The notes beneath the pieces are model-generated. The model was not told the origin of the DNA and did no database searches. It saw nothing but the letters and a program-made list of their open reading frames with translations. Positions 54,116 through 62,198 of a DNA stretch of 64,000 nucleotides are shown piece by piece; within the stretch, counting starts at the first letter, position 1, and each line of letters starts with the position of its first letter. The stretch is taken from positions 159,417 to 223,416 of the forward strand of contig NZ_JAUUTZ010000006.1 of the NCBI RefSeq assembly GCF_030678915.1, written 5' to 3'. The stretch comes from Paracoccus wurundjeri (GTDB taxonomy: Bacteria > Pseudomonadota > Alphaproteobacteria > Rhodobacterales > Rhodobacteraceae). Made by a program: the position numbers and the translations under genes.

Positions 54116-54841
54116 ATGAAGAAATCGCTTTTTCTTTGTTTCCTTCTGACCCTCGCTGCATGCAATCGTGTCGGCCATATCGGCCGGCCCCCGGATCTCA
54201 GCACCCCGCGCGGGTCCGGCGAATTCGAGGCGATGATCAATCCGCCCCTCGACATTCCCGTGGATTCAGGCCGCCCCGAAGCCTCGGCCTCATTATGGCA
54301 AGGGGCACGTTCATCGTTGATCCACGACCGCCGGGCATCTGCCCGGGGCGATATCCTGACGGTCGTCATCAAGATCGACGACCGGGCGGAAATCAGCAAC
54401 AGCTCGGGGCAGTCCCGAAATGCGTCGGAAGATCTTTCGCTTCCGGATCTTGCGGGCATTCCCCAGCGCCTGGCCCCGAAACTACCCGAAGGCGCAAGCT
54501 TCGACGAGCTTGCACAGCTTGATTCGTCGTCAAGCTATCGCGGAGCGGGAAACATCTCCCGGCGCGACAAGCTGACGCTGCGAGTTGCCGCCACGGTCAT
54601 CTCGACCCTGCCCAACGGCACGCTTGAAATCGAGGGATCGCAGGAAGTCCGGGTCAATAACGAATTGCGTGAATTGACGGTGAACGGTTTTGTTCGGCCC
54701 GCCGATATCGGCCGCAACAACGAGATTGATTACGACCGTATTGCTGGCGCGCGCATCTCTTACGGCGGGCGCGGTCATATCACCGACGTGCAACAGCCGC
54801 GCTACGGTCAGCAAGTAACTGACATCCTTTTACCATTCTAA
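54116..54841 (+). CDS. flgH: Flagellar L-ring lipoprotein FlgH
   Basis: A 241-residue outer-membrane lipoprotein forming the L ring. Signal MKKSLFLCFLLTLAAC ends with lipidated Cys16. Conserved stretches: SLWQGARSSLIHDRRASARG, DILTVVIKIDDRAEISNSSG, NGTLEIEGSQEVRVNNELRE and VRPADIGRNNEIDYDRIAGA. ATG 54116 with AAGGA 7 nt upstream is used; an in-frame start at 54047 would lie inside flgA. Confidence 0.95.
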   Translation: MKKSLFLCFLLTLAACNRVGHIGRPPDLSTPRGSGEFEAMINPPLDIPVDSGRPEASASLWQGARSSLIHDRRASARGDILTVVIKIDDRAEISNSSGQSRNASEDLSLPDLAGIPQRLAPKLPEGASFDELAQLDSSSSYRGAGNISRRDKLTLRVAATVISTLPNGTLEIEGSQEVRVNNELRELTVNGFVRPADIGRNNEIDYDRIAGARISYGGRGHITDVQQPRYGQQVTDILLPF

Positions 54842-54850
54842 GGTCCGCCA

Positions 54851-55396
54851 ATGCTGAAAAAGATTCTCATGATCCTTGTGCCGCTGATCGCTTTCGCTGC
54901 GGGTGCCTTTGGCGGTTTGCAACTGAAACCCGACAAAGAGATATCGCAGGCCGGTCATGGCGGCGGTGAACATGGCAGCCACGCCGAACCGGAGGATGAG
55001 CACAGCGATAGCGGGCAGATATCCAGAAAACATGATGGCTACCATGATGCAAACAAGCAGGCCGCCAAAGAGCCGCCCCAAACCTTTACCTTTCCAAGCC
55101 AGTTCTTCGTACCTTTGGTACGGCGCGGAGACTCGGACGGCATGATGATCATGACGATATCTCTGCAAACCACCCATGAGGAACTCGAGCAACTGGCCCA
55201 GCAGGAACATCGGCTAAGGGATATCCTTCTGCGCCAATTGCTGATCATCGCCAACACCGGGGGCTTTGACGGCAATTTCACGACCGAAGGACGCCAGCGA
55301 TCCCTTCGCAGGGCCTTGCTCGAGGCGCTTCAGAAAAATTTCGGCGAGAATGTCACCGGAATCCTGATCGAGGACATCGCCCGGCAGGACACATAA
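54851..55396 (+). CDS. fliL: Flagellar basal body-associated protein FliL
   Basis: A 181-residue single-pass inner-membrane protein. The N-terminal helix (KILMILVPLIAFAAGAFGGL) is followed by an unusual periplasmic linker, residues 34-70, with six histidines and many acidic residues (GHGGGEHGSHAEPEDEH). The FliL domain then begins (FTFPSQFFVPLVRRGDSDGM; QQEHRLRDILLRQLLIIANT). FliL surrounds stator units and supports torque. It is 9 nt after flgH and is the last recognised flagellar gene here. Confidence 0.87.
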   Translation: MLKKILMILVPLIAFAAGAFGGLQLKPDKEISQAGHGGGEHGSHAEPEDEHSDSGQISRKHDGYHDANKQAAKEPPQTFTFPSQFFVPLVRRGDSDGMMIMTISLQTTHEELEQLAQQEHRLRDILLRQLLIIANTGGFDGNFTTEGRQRSLRRALLEALQKNFGENVTGILIEDIARQDT

Positions 55397-55404
55397 ACGG
55401 ACAG

Positions 55405-55424
55405 GCCCGCTTGCAAGCCCGGGC
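55405..55424 (+). terminator. GC-rich hairpin after fliL
   Basis: GCCCG and CGGGC with a 10-nt interior that can itself pair partly (CTTG/CAAG). It starts 9 nt after the fliL stop. No T run follows. It may mark the end of the flagellar transcript, with weak support. Confidence 0.25.
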
Positions 55425-55467
55425 AAGGCACGGCAACACTGGGATATCGACCCCAAACCGTGCTGTC

Positions 55468-56439
55468 ATGTCCCGTTCCGAACACGTTACCCTTCTACTG
55501 GCCAGCTATCAGGGCGAGGCCTATCTGAAGCAGCAACTGACCAGCCTTGCCGCGCAAAGCCATTCCGATTGGTCGCTGATCGTCGGGGATGACGGTTCCC
55601 GGGACGGAACAGCGGCGATCGTAAAGGAATTTGGGGCAACGCAGCCAGCCGGACGGGTCACCATGATCAAGGGACCGCAAGCGGGTGCAACGCAGAATTT
55701 TCTGAACCTGCTCGAAGCCGCCCCCTCCGGGACCGCCATCGCTTTTTGCGATCAGGATGATATCTGGCTGCCACACAAGCTTGAACATGCTCTGGAATTT
55801 CTGCGGAAGACCGACGGACCCGCACATTACGCCGCCAGAACGATCATATGCGACAGCGATATGACTCCGTTGACGAATTCACGCCGGTTCGCGCGCCCGC
55901 TGGGCTTTCGCAATGCATTGGTTCAGGCCTGCATGGCAGGCAATACATCGGTCTTCAACCCGGCAGCCGCCGAATTGCTGAAAGCCGCTGCTTCTGCGGC
56001 ACGCGCCACGCGGATATTATCGCATGACTGGTGGGCCTATCAGATCACCTCTGGCGCGGGCGCCGAGCTGTATCACGATCCCCGTCCCGTTCTGTACTAC
56101 CGGCAGCACGGCAGAAGCGAGGTCGGCCGTAACGATACGCTTCGCGCCATGGCGGCACGTGCGGCAAAGCTTTTTGCCGGTGATTTCGGCGAATGGCTGG
56201 CACGCAATCATCAGGCGCTTCGGGATTCTCCCATATCGTTTAACAGTGAAAACCGTGATCTTCTGGACCGTTTCGAAGACGTGCTGACCATGCCGGGACC
56301 GAAGGCCGCTAGGCAGATCGGCAGGCTTGGGCTTTATCGGCAAACCCGGCCGGGAACCATTGCCCTGATTGGCGCCGCGCTGGCCGGACGGTTACGCACG
56401 GGCAGGCCGGCAGATCATGAAAGGCATTGTCATGATTGA
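55468..56439 (+). CDS. Family 2 glycosyltransferase
   Basis: A 323-residue GT-A fold glycosyltransferase. N-terminal VTLLLASYQGEAYLKQQLTS binds nucleotide sugar, DWSLIVGDDGSRDGT carries the first Asp pair, and AIAFCDQDDIWLPHKLEHAL provides the D-x-D metal-binding motif. The C-terminal part has an HDWW segment typical of rhamnosyltransferase-like members. No membrane segment is evident. It lies 71 nt after fliL on the same strand, so it may modify flagellin or a surface glycan; this is inference. ATG 55468 has a weak ribosome site and the start is uncertain. Confidence 0.83.
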   Translation: MSRSEHVTLLLASYQGEAYLKQQLTSLAAQSHSDWSLIVGDDGSRDGTAAIVKEFGATQPAGRVTMIKGPQAGATQNFLNLLEAAPSGTAIAFCDQDDIWLPHKLEHALEFLRKTDGPAHYAARTIICDSDMTPLTNSRRFARPLGFRNALVQACMAGNTSVFNPAAAELLKAAASAARATRILSHDWWAYQITSGAGAELYHDPRPVLYYRQHGRSEVGRNDTLRAMAARAAKLFAGDFGEWLARNHQALRDSPISFNSENRDLLDRFEDVLTMPGPKAARQIGRLGLYRQTRPGTIALIGAALAGRLRTGRPADHERHCHD

Positions 56440-56441
56440 CT
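56436..56441 (+). promoter_or_regulatory. Candidate -35 element upstream of the imelysin operon
   Basis: TTGACT lies 79 nt before the first imelysin start, overlapping the glycosyltransferase stop, in an A/T-rich block that also contains TGATCA. No convincing -10 or iron-regulator box could be aligned by eye, so this only marks where the promoter probably is. Confidence 0.25.
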
Positions 56442-56519
56442 TTTCTTAGGTATTTGATCAGGAATAAGATGACCGGCTATCCGCAAAAGCGGCACGGCCT
56501 GCCAACAGGAGAGTTCAAA

Positions 56520-57776
56520 ATGAAAACCACCTTTATCGTCGCCTCGCTGGCCTGCTCGGTTGCATTGCCGTCCTTCGCCGGAGAGCCCGAAGTCACCGCG
56601 ACTTATATCGATATCGCTCATGCCGCCTATGAAGACAGCCTGATCAAGGCTAAGGAACTGCAATCCGCCGTGGACGCCCTGCTGGCCGAACCGTCCGAGG
56701 ATGCTCTGAACGCCGCCCAGGATGCATGGATCGCCGCGCGGGTACCCTATATGCAGACCGAGGTCTACCGGTTCGGAAACCCGATCGTCGACGAATGGGA
56801 GGGCAAGGTGAACGCCTGGCCGCTGGATGAGGGCCTGATCGATTATGTCGACGCATCCTATGGAGGAGCGACCGATGAAAACGAATATGCAGCCTTGAAC
56901 GTCATCGCCTCACCAAGCTTTACCCTTTCGGGCGAAGAGGTCGATGCGAGTGAAATCACTCCGGAACTTTTGTCAGAGACGCTTCAGGAGGCGGACGGGA
57001 TCGAAGCGAATGTCGCCACCGGCTATCATGCCGTGGAATTCCTGCTATGGGGGCAGGATCTGCACGGCACCGAAGCCGGCGCGGGCGAACGGCCATGGAC
57101 GGATTATGCCACGGATGACCAATGCACCGGCGAGAATTGCGACCGCCGCGGCGCTTATCTGAAGGCTGCCACCGATCTTCTGGTCAGCGATCTGGAATGG
57201 ATGGTCGCCCAATGGGCAGAGGGCGGAGAAGCCGCCGAGGGGCTGAAAGCCGATCCGAAGGCCGCGATCTCGGCCATGCTGACCGGCATGGGCAGCCTGT
57301 CCTATGGAGAATTGGCGGGCGAGCGGATGAAGCTGGGCCTGATGCTGAACGATCCAGAGGAAGAGCATGACTGTTTCTCGGACAATACCCATGAAAGCCA
57401 TTTCTACGACGGGATCGGCATCCAGAATGTCTGGCTGGGCAAATATACCCGCGTCGATGGCAGTGAGGTCAGCGGCGAATCCCTGCATGATCTGGTCGCC
57501 GAAGCCGATCCCGCCGTTGCCGATGCGGTCACGGACGGCATCTCGTCTTCCGTGAACAAGCTTCAGGCGATCTGGGATGTGGTCGATACAGGTCAGGCCT
57601 ATGATCAGATGCTGGCCCGCGACAATGCGGAGGGCGAAGCACTGATCATGGCGGCCGTCGATTCACTGGTCGCACAGACCCGGGAAATCGAACGTGCCGT
57701 CAATTCGCTGGGATTACAGGAGATCGGGTTCGAAGGCTCGGACAGTCTCGACGATCCTGATGCCGTGTTCCAGTAA
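56520..57776 (+). CDS. Imelysin-family periplasmic iron-uptake protein (peptidase M75)
   Basis: A 418-residue exported protein. A signal peptide ends SFA-GE near residue 20. The imelysin domain carries the family GxHxxE motif as GYHAVE at 168-173, followed by FLLWGQDLHG, and the second half has DDPEEEHDCFSDNTHESHF near 280, with clustered His and acidic residues. Imelysin proteins (IrpA, ICMP, EfeO-like) function in periplasmic iron acquisition; protease activity is doubtful. ATG 56520 has AGGAG 7 nt upstream; the frame from 56436 is rejected. It leads a four-gene operon. Confidence 0.9.
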   Translation: MKTTFIVASLACSVALPSFAGEPEVTATYIDIAHAAYEDSLIKAKELQSAVDALLAEPSEDALNAAQDAWIAARVPYMQTEVYRFGNPIVDEWEGKVNAWPLDEGLIDYVDASYGGATDENEYAALNVIASPSFTLSGEEVDASEITPELLSETLQEADGIEANVATGYHAVEFLLWGQDLHGTEAGAGERPWTDYATDDQCTGENCDRRGAYLKAATDLLVSDLEWMVAQWAEGGEAAEGLKADPKAAISAMLTGMGSLSYGELAGERMKLGLMLNDPEEEHDCFSDNTHESHFYDGIGIQNVWLGKYTRVDGSEVSGESLHDLVAEADPAVADAVTDGISSSVNKLQAIWDVVDTGQAYDQMLARDNAEGEALIMAAVDSLVAQTREIERAVNSLGLQEIGFEGSDSLDDPDAVFQ

Positions 57777-59310
57777 GTATCTGGCGGCGATGGCGATGCT
57801 GATCGGCATCGCCGCTCCTGTCGCGGCCGATGCCCCTGCCCTGACCGACCTGCATCTGTCTATTGTCCCACGCAGTCCGGATGAGGCAAAGCGCATCTCT
57901 GCCGTTACCCGGCTGACCGATGATTTCTCGGCGCCCGAGAAATTCGAAGCGAAACCGGCAGGCGCGGCGACCGTGCGTCTGCGCGATGACGCGGATGCGT
58001 TTTCGCTGCCGTCCGGGAATATTTCCTTCGAAGGCGAGCTTGATTTCAAGGTCGGAAACGGGCTGTTCCGCAAATTATGGGTGTCCTCGCCCTCTTCCAC
58101 GCAGGCATCGGACGGGCTTGGCCCGCTTTACAATTCGCGCGGTTGCCAGAACTGCCATCTCAAGGACGGTCGCGGACATCCGCCCGGACCGGATGAGCGT
58201 GGCGGCTCGATGTTCCTGCGATTGTCGGTTCCGGCGAATGATGCCGCAACAACCGAAATCGAGGAATATCTGGCCGGTCTCGGGCATGACATGGCGCGCA
58301 CCCGCCCCGATCCGGTCTATGGCGACCAGTTGCAAGAGCTTTCCGTGCAGGGAATCCCTGCCGAAGGACGAATGCGGATCAATTATACCGAAACCACCGT
58401 CAAACTTTCGGGCGGCGAGACGGTGAAACTGCGCAAACCCACCTACGCTATCGACGGTTCCGCCTATGGTCCGCTGCGCGACGATCTGATGATCAGCCCG
58501 CGCGTCGCACCGCAGATGATCGGGCTGGGATTGCTGGAGGCCGTGTCCAGCGATGATATCCTGGCGCTTGCCGATTCCGACGATGCGGATGGCGACGGAA
58601 TTTCCGGGCTTGCGCAGATTGTGTGGTCGTCACGGTTTGACGCGCCGATGCTGGGCCGTTTCGGCTGGAAGGCCGGGAAGCCGACGATCGAAGAACAATC
58701 GGGAAGCGCCTTTTCGGGTGATCTTGGCATCTCGAATCCGTTGCATCCCGCAGCCTGGGGCGATTGCAGCGAAACTCAGACCGCCTGCCGCAGGGCGCCG
58801 CATGGCGACGGCGACGCACGGGGGACCGAGATCGATACCGAGGGGCTTGATCTCGTCACCTTCTACAGCCGCAATCTGGGTGTTCCGCCCCGTCGCGATC
58901 CGGGCAACCGTCAGGTTCTGCGCGGCAAGCAGGTCTTCTACGATACCGGTTGCGCCGATTGCCATCATCCGAAATTCGTCACCGCCCGGCTGACGGACCG
59001 TCCCGAGCAAAGCTTTCAGCTGATCTGGCCCTATACCGACATGCTGCTGCACGATATGGGCGAGGGGCTGGCCGATAACCGGCCCGAAGGTCTGGCGAAT
59101 GGCCGCGAATGGCGGACTGCGCCACTGTGGGGCATAGGCTTGACGAAACAGGTGAACGGGCACAGCCTGTTCCTGCATGACGGCCGCGCCCGTTCCCTGC
59201 TGGAAGCTATCCTGTGGCATGGCGGCGAGGCCCGGACCGCGCGCGACAAGATCGTCAGAATGCCACCCGAAGACCGTGTCGCCCTGATCCGATTTGTGGA
59301 AAGCCTGTGA
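57760..59310 (+). CDS. Di-haem oxidoreductase (DHOR/DUF1111, c-type cytochrome)
   Basis: A 516-residue periplasmic di-haem protein. The signal peptide ends near residue 24 (AAPVAADA). Two covalent haem sites are seen: C129-x-x-C132-H133 (GCQNCH) and C398-x-x-C401-H402 (GCADCH). Residues 272-283 (DSDDADGDGISG) look like a calcium-binding loop. The family is annotated as thiol oxidoreductase or MauG-like, but its reaction is unproven; next to imelysins it may act on iron redox state. The ATG at 57760 overlaps the imelysin stop by 17 nt; 57790 is another possible start. Confidence 0.88.
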   Translation: MPCSSKYLAAMAMLIGIAAPVAADAPALTDLHLSIVPRSPDEAKRISAVTRLTDDFSAPEKFEAKPAGAATVRLRDDADAFSLPSGNISFEGELDFKVGNGLFRKLWVSSPSSTQASDGLGPLYNSRGCQNCHLKDGRGHPPGPDERGGSMFLRLSVPANDAATTEIEEYLAGLGHDMARTRPDPVYGDQLQELSVQGIPAEGRMRINYTETTVKLSGGETVKLRKPTYAIDGSAYGPLRDDLMISPRVAPQMIGLGLLEAVSSDDILALADSDDADGDGISGLAQIVWSSRFDAPMLGRFGWKAGKPTIEEQSGSAFSGDLGISNPLHPAAWGDCSETQTACRRAPHGDGDARGTEIDTEGLDLVTFYSRNLGVPPRRDPGNRQVLRGKQVFYDTGCADCHHPKFVTARLTDRPEQSFQLIWPYTDMLLHDMGEGLADNRPEGLANGREWRTAPLWGIGLTKQVNGHSLFLHDGRARSLLEAILWHGGEARTARDKIVRMPPEDRVALIRFVESL

Positions 59311-60293
59311 TGCGCAAATTCGCCCTTCTTCTCGCCCTGCTGCCGCTACCTGCCGTTGCGGGAATTCAGGAAACCATCGACACGCATATCATGCCCGCGG
59401 CCGAAGCGTTTTCCACGGCCACGAAAGCGCTGGCCGACGCGGCGGCGGAGGATTGCACCGCCAAGGCATTGCATCCGGATTATCAGCATGCATTCGACGC
59501 ATGGATGGGCCTGTCGCATCTGAGTTTCGGGCCGCTTGAGACCGAGGGGCGCGCGCTGGCGATCGAATTCTGGCCCGATCCACGGGGCATGGTGGCCCGC
59601 ACTGTCGGCGGAATGATTGCTGATGCCGATCCGGCCGTCGACGATCCTGTGCAATTCGCCACTGTCTCGGTCGCCGGGCGCGGCTTCATGGCTCTTGAAC
59701 AGCTGCTTTATGACGATGACCTGTCGGCTTACGGCCCGGATGATTACACCTGCCGCTATGTACAAGCGATCAGCGGCGATCTGAACCGCATGGCTGGCGA
59801 TATCCTGGCCGACTGGTCCGATCATGCCAGGTTGATGACCGGCGCCGGCGCAGACGGGAACACGCATTACCTGTCGGAAAGCGAAGTCACGCAGACATTC
59901 TACACCGCCCTGCTGACAACGCTTGAATTCGACGCAGATCAGCGGCTTGGCCGCCCGCTGGGCACATTCGAGCGCCCGCGCCTGACCCGCGCAGAAGCCT
60001 ATCGATCCGGGCGTTCGCTAAGAAACCTCAGTCTGTCGCTTTCCGCATTGCATGATCTTGCCGGAACCATGTTCGGGGCCGACATGCCGGTGACCGATCG
60101 CAGCTTCGCAACCGCGCTGGAAACTGCCGGCTCGCTTGACGATCCGATATTCGCCGGAGTCGAAGAGCCGCAATCCCGGCTCAGGATCGAGATCCTGCAA
60201 CAGCAGGTCCATGCCGCCCGCGAAGCCGTCAGTGCCGAGATCGGCGGAGAGCTGGGGCTTTCGGCAGGGTTCAATTCCCGAGATGGAGACTAG
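59310..60293 (+). CDS. Second imelysin-family protein, with altered motif
   Basis: A 327-residue exported imelysin-like protein. Signal peptide MRKFALLLALLPLPAVA-G is followed by the helical imelysin domain (DAWMGLSHLSFGPLETEGRA). The GxHxxE motif of the first copy is GFMALE here (125-130), with Met127 in the His position, so metal binding at that site may differ or be lost. Start and upstream stop overlap by one base (TGATG), and the next gene begins immediately after its stop. It is shorter than the first copy by about 90 residues. Confidence 0.86.
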   Translation: MRKFALLLALLPLPAVAGIQETIDTHIMPAAEAFSTATKALADAAAEDCTAKALHPDYQHAFDAWMGLSHLSFGPLETEGRALAIEFWPDPRGMVARTVGGMIADADPAVDDPVQFATVSVAGRGFMALEQLLYDDDLSAYGPDDYTCRYVQAISGDLNRMAGDILADWSDHARLMTGAGADGNTHYLSESEVTQTFYTALLTTLEFDADQRLGRPLGTFERPRLTRAEAYRSGRSLRNLSLSLSALHDLAGTMFGADMPVTDRSFATALETAGSLDDPIFAGVEEPQSRLRIEILQQQVHAAREAVSAEIGGELGLSAGFNSRDGD

Positions 60294-60294
60294 A

Positions 60295-61368
60295 ATGCGC
60301 CGCCGCAATTTCCTTGCCGCACTTCTTGCAGGTTCCACCGTTCCGCGCCTGTCATGGGCCGATGCAGGCAGCCCCGCCATCCTGGGCGCGGCACGCGAAG
60401 CGGATGGCGGCTATGCCCTGTTCGGCATCGCGGCGAACGGAGACGACTGTTTTCGCGTTCCCCTGCCTGCTCGCGGCCATGCCGCCGCCGCCCATCCAAC
60501 CGCACCCGAGGCCGTGGCCTTCGCCCGCTCGCCGGGAAATTTCGCCGTGGTGCTGAATTGTGCCACCGGCGTGGTGCTGGCGCGGTTGACCGCACCCGAG
60601 GGGCGGCATTTCTACGGGCATGGCACCTTCATCGCGGATGGCGACATCCTGTGCACCTCTGAAAACCATTTCGAAACCGGACAGGGGCGTATCGGCCTGT
60701 GGTCGCGCAGCGAGGATTGGCGACGCGTGGGAGAAATCTCGACCCACGGCATCGGACCGCATGAGATCAAGCATCTGCCCGGGGATATCCTGGTCGCCGC
60801 GAATGGCGGCTATCGCAACCATCCCGGCAGCCCCGGCGTCAAGCTGGACGTGCCGGACATGCGCCCCAATCTCGCCTATATCCGCCCCGATGGCGAATTG
60901 CTTGAGAAAGTGGAACTCGGCGAGGATCTGCGCCTGAACTCGATCCGCCATATCGCGCTTGGCCGCGACGGGCTTGTCGCTTTCGCGATGCAATGGCAGG
61001 GCGATCCGGCGCTTGGAATGCCGTTGATGGGGGTGCATCGCCGTGGCGAAGCCACCGTTCTGGACCAGATGCCGGTCTTCGAAGCCATGGCGATGAAGGG
61101 TTATGCCGGCTCGATCGCCTTCAACGCGCAACGGACCCATGTCGCAATCAGCTCTCCGCGCGGCGGCCGGGTGCAGATATTCGACGATACCGGCCGCCAC
61201 TTGCGCAGCATCGCGCGCGAAGATGTCTGCGGGATCGCTCCGGCGGCGCAGGGGTTCTTTCTGTCGGACGGGCTGGGCGGGCTGATAGAGACGGGTGAAA
61301 CCATGCGGCCACTGGCAAAATATCCGGGCCGCTCATGGGATCATCATCTGGTGCCGGTGATGGCCTGA
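60295..61368 (+). CDS. DUF1513 periplasmic beta-propeller-like protein
   Basis: A 357-residue protein of the DUF1513 family. The N-terminus is a Tat signal (RRRNFLAALLAG), then repeated beta-strand blades with HFYGHGTFIADGDILCTSEN, HGIGPHEIKHLPGDILVAAN and GYAGSIAFNAQRTHVAISSP. The family recurs with imelysin and di-haem oxidoreductase genes; a function in iron handling is inferred from that. Export in the folded state fits a cofactor or an early-folding propeller. GGAG stands 7 nt before the ATG. It ends the four-gene operon and converges on the metallophosphoesterase. Confidence 0.88.
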   Translation: MRRRNFLAALLAGSTVPRLSWADAGSPAILGAAREADGGYALFGIAANGDDCFRVPLPARGHAAAAHPTAPEAVAFARSPGNFAVVLNCATGVVLARLTAPEGRHFYGHGTFIADGDILCTSENHFETGQGRIGLWSRSEDWRRVGEISTHGIGPHEIKHLPGDILVAANGGYRNHPGSPGVKLDVPDMRPNLAYIRPDGELLEKVELGEDLRLNSIRHIALGRDGLVAFAMQWQGDPALGMPLMGVHRRGEATVLDQMPVFEAMAMKGYAGSIAFNAQRTHVAISSPRGGRVQIFDDTGRHLRSIAREDVCGIAPAAQGFFLSDGLGGLIETGETMRPLAKYPGRSWDHHLVPVMA

Positions 61369-61400
61369 CCGGCATCGGGCAGGCAACCGGGGCCCGCGCG

Positions 61401-62141
61401 TCATTGCTCTGCGGCGATGGCCTGTGGCAAAAGCGGCAGACGGCCCTCATCCGTCAGCAGCTCAACGCCGTCTTCCCCGATCACGACAGCGCAAAGCGGC
61501 CTGCCATAGGCGGCCCCGCCGTCGATATTCAGGCGGTTACCGTAATGCGTGGCGGTCCGGATTGCCGTATGGCCGTGGACGATCAGCGGCCCGTGATCAA
61601 CCGTGCTTTCAAGAAAGCCCTTGCGGATCCAGACCAGATCCAGCTCGATCTGATCCTGCAGATCGACTCCCGGACGAATCCCCGCATGAACCACCAATGC
61701 CCGGGGATGCAGATACCAAAGCGGCAGGGAAGACAGGAATTCGGCATGCGCAGCCGGCACCGCCCGCACCGCCTCTGCATGCAGCCGGTCGCGCGGCAAG
61801 CCGATATCGACACCGTAAGAGGCAAGCGTCGCATCCGCCCCCAGTCCCGGATGATCGATCCAGTGCCGGGGCGAGCTTAGCCCCGGGTCGATCCAGTCCG
61901 GCTGACGCAGGAAATTGGGCAGGAAACGGTCGTGATTGCCGCGCATCACGATCCAGGGCCGTCCGGCCTTCCGCCCCAGGGACAGATATTCCACAACACC
62001 CCGCGAATCCGGCCCCCGGTCGATCAGATCGCCGACATGCGCAATTACCGCATCACGCCCACCGTCGCAAAAAATGCGCTCATGCGCATCTTTCAGCAGG
62101 TCCAGTTGACCATGAATATCACCGATAGCGTATAGGCGCAT
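61401..62141 (-). CDS. Metallophosphoesterase (serine/threonine or Ap4A phosphatase type)
   Basis: A 246-residue calcineurin-like phosphoesterase. Motifs in order: GDIHGQ (Asp8, His10), GDLIDRGPDS, MRGNHDRF, and LIVHGHT, with a His in VVHAGI. The set is that of bacterial protein phosphatases PrpA/PrpB and ApaH. The substrate cannot be fixed from sequence. ATG 62141 (GGGG upstream) is used; the extra 15 residues of the longer frame are not family-like. It lies 57 nt downstream of serA on the same strand. Confidence 0.88.
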   Translation of the reverse strand: MRLYAIGDIHGQLDLLKDAHERIFCDGGRDAVIAHVGDLIDRGPDSRGVVEYLSLGRKAGRPWIVMRGNHDRFLPNFLRQPDWIDPGLSSPRHWIDHPGLGADATLASYGVDIGLPRDRLHAEAVRAVPAAHAEFLSSLPLWYLHPRALVVHAGIRPGVDLQDQIELDLVWIRKGFLESTVDHGPLIVHGHTAIRTATHYGNRLNIDGGAAYGRPLCAVVIGEDGVELLTDEGRLPLLPQAIAAEQ

Positions 62142-62198
62142 GTTACCCCGCCAGATGGATTCCGCATGGCAATGCAATGTCACCATGCGGAAGATTGC

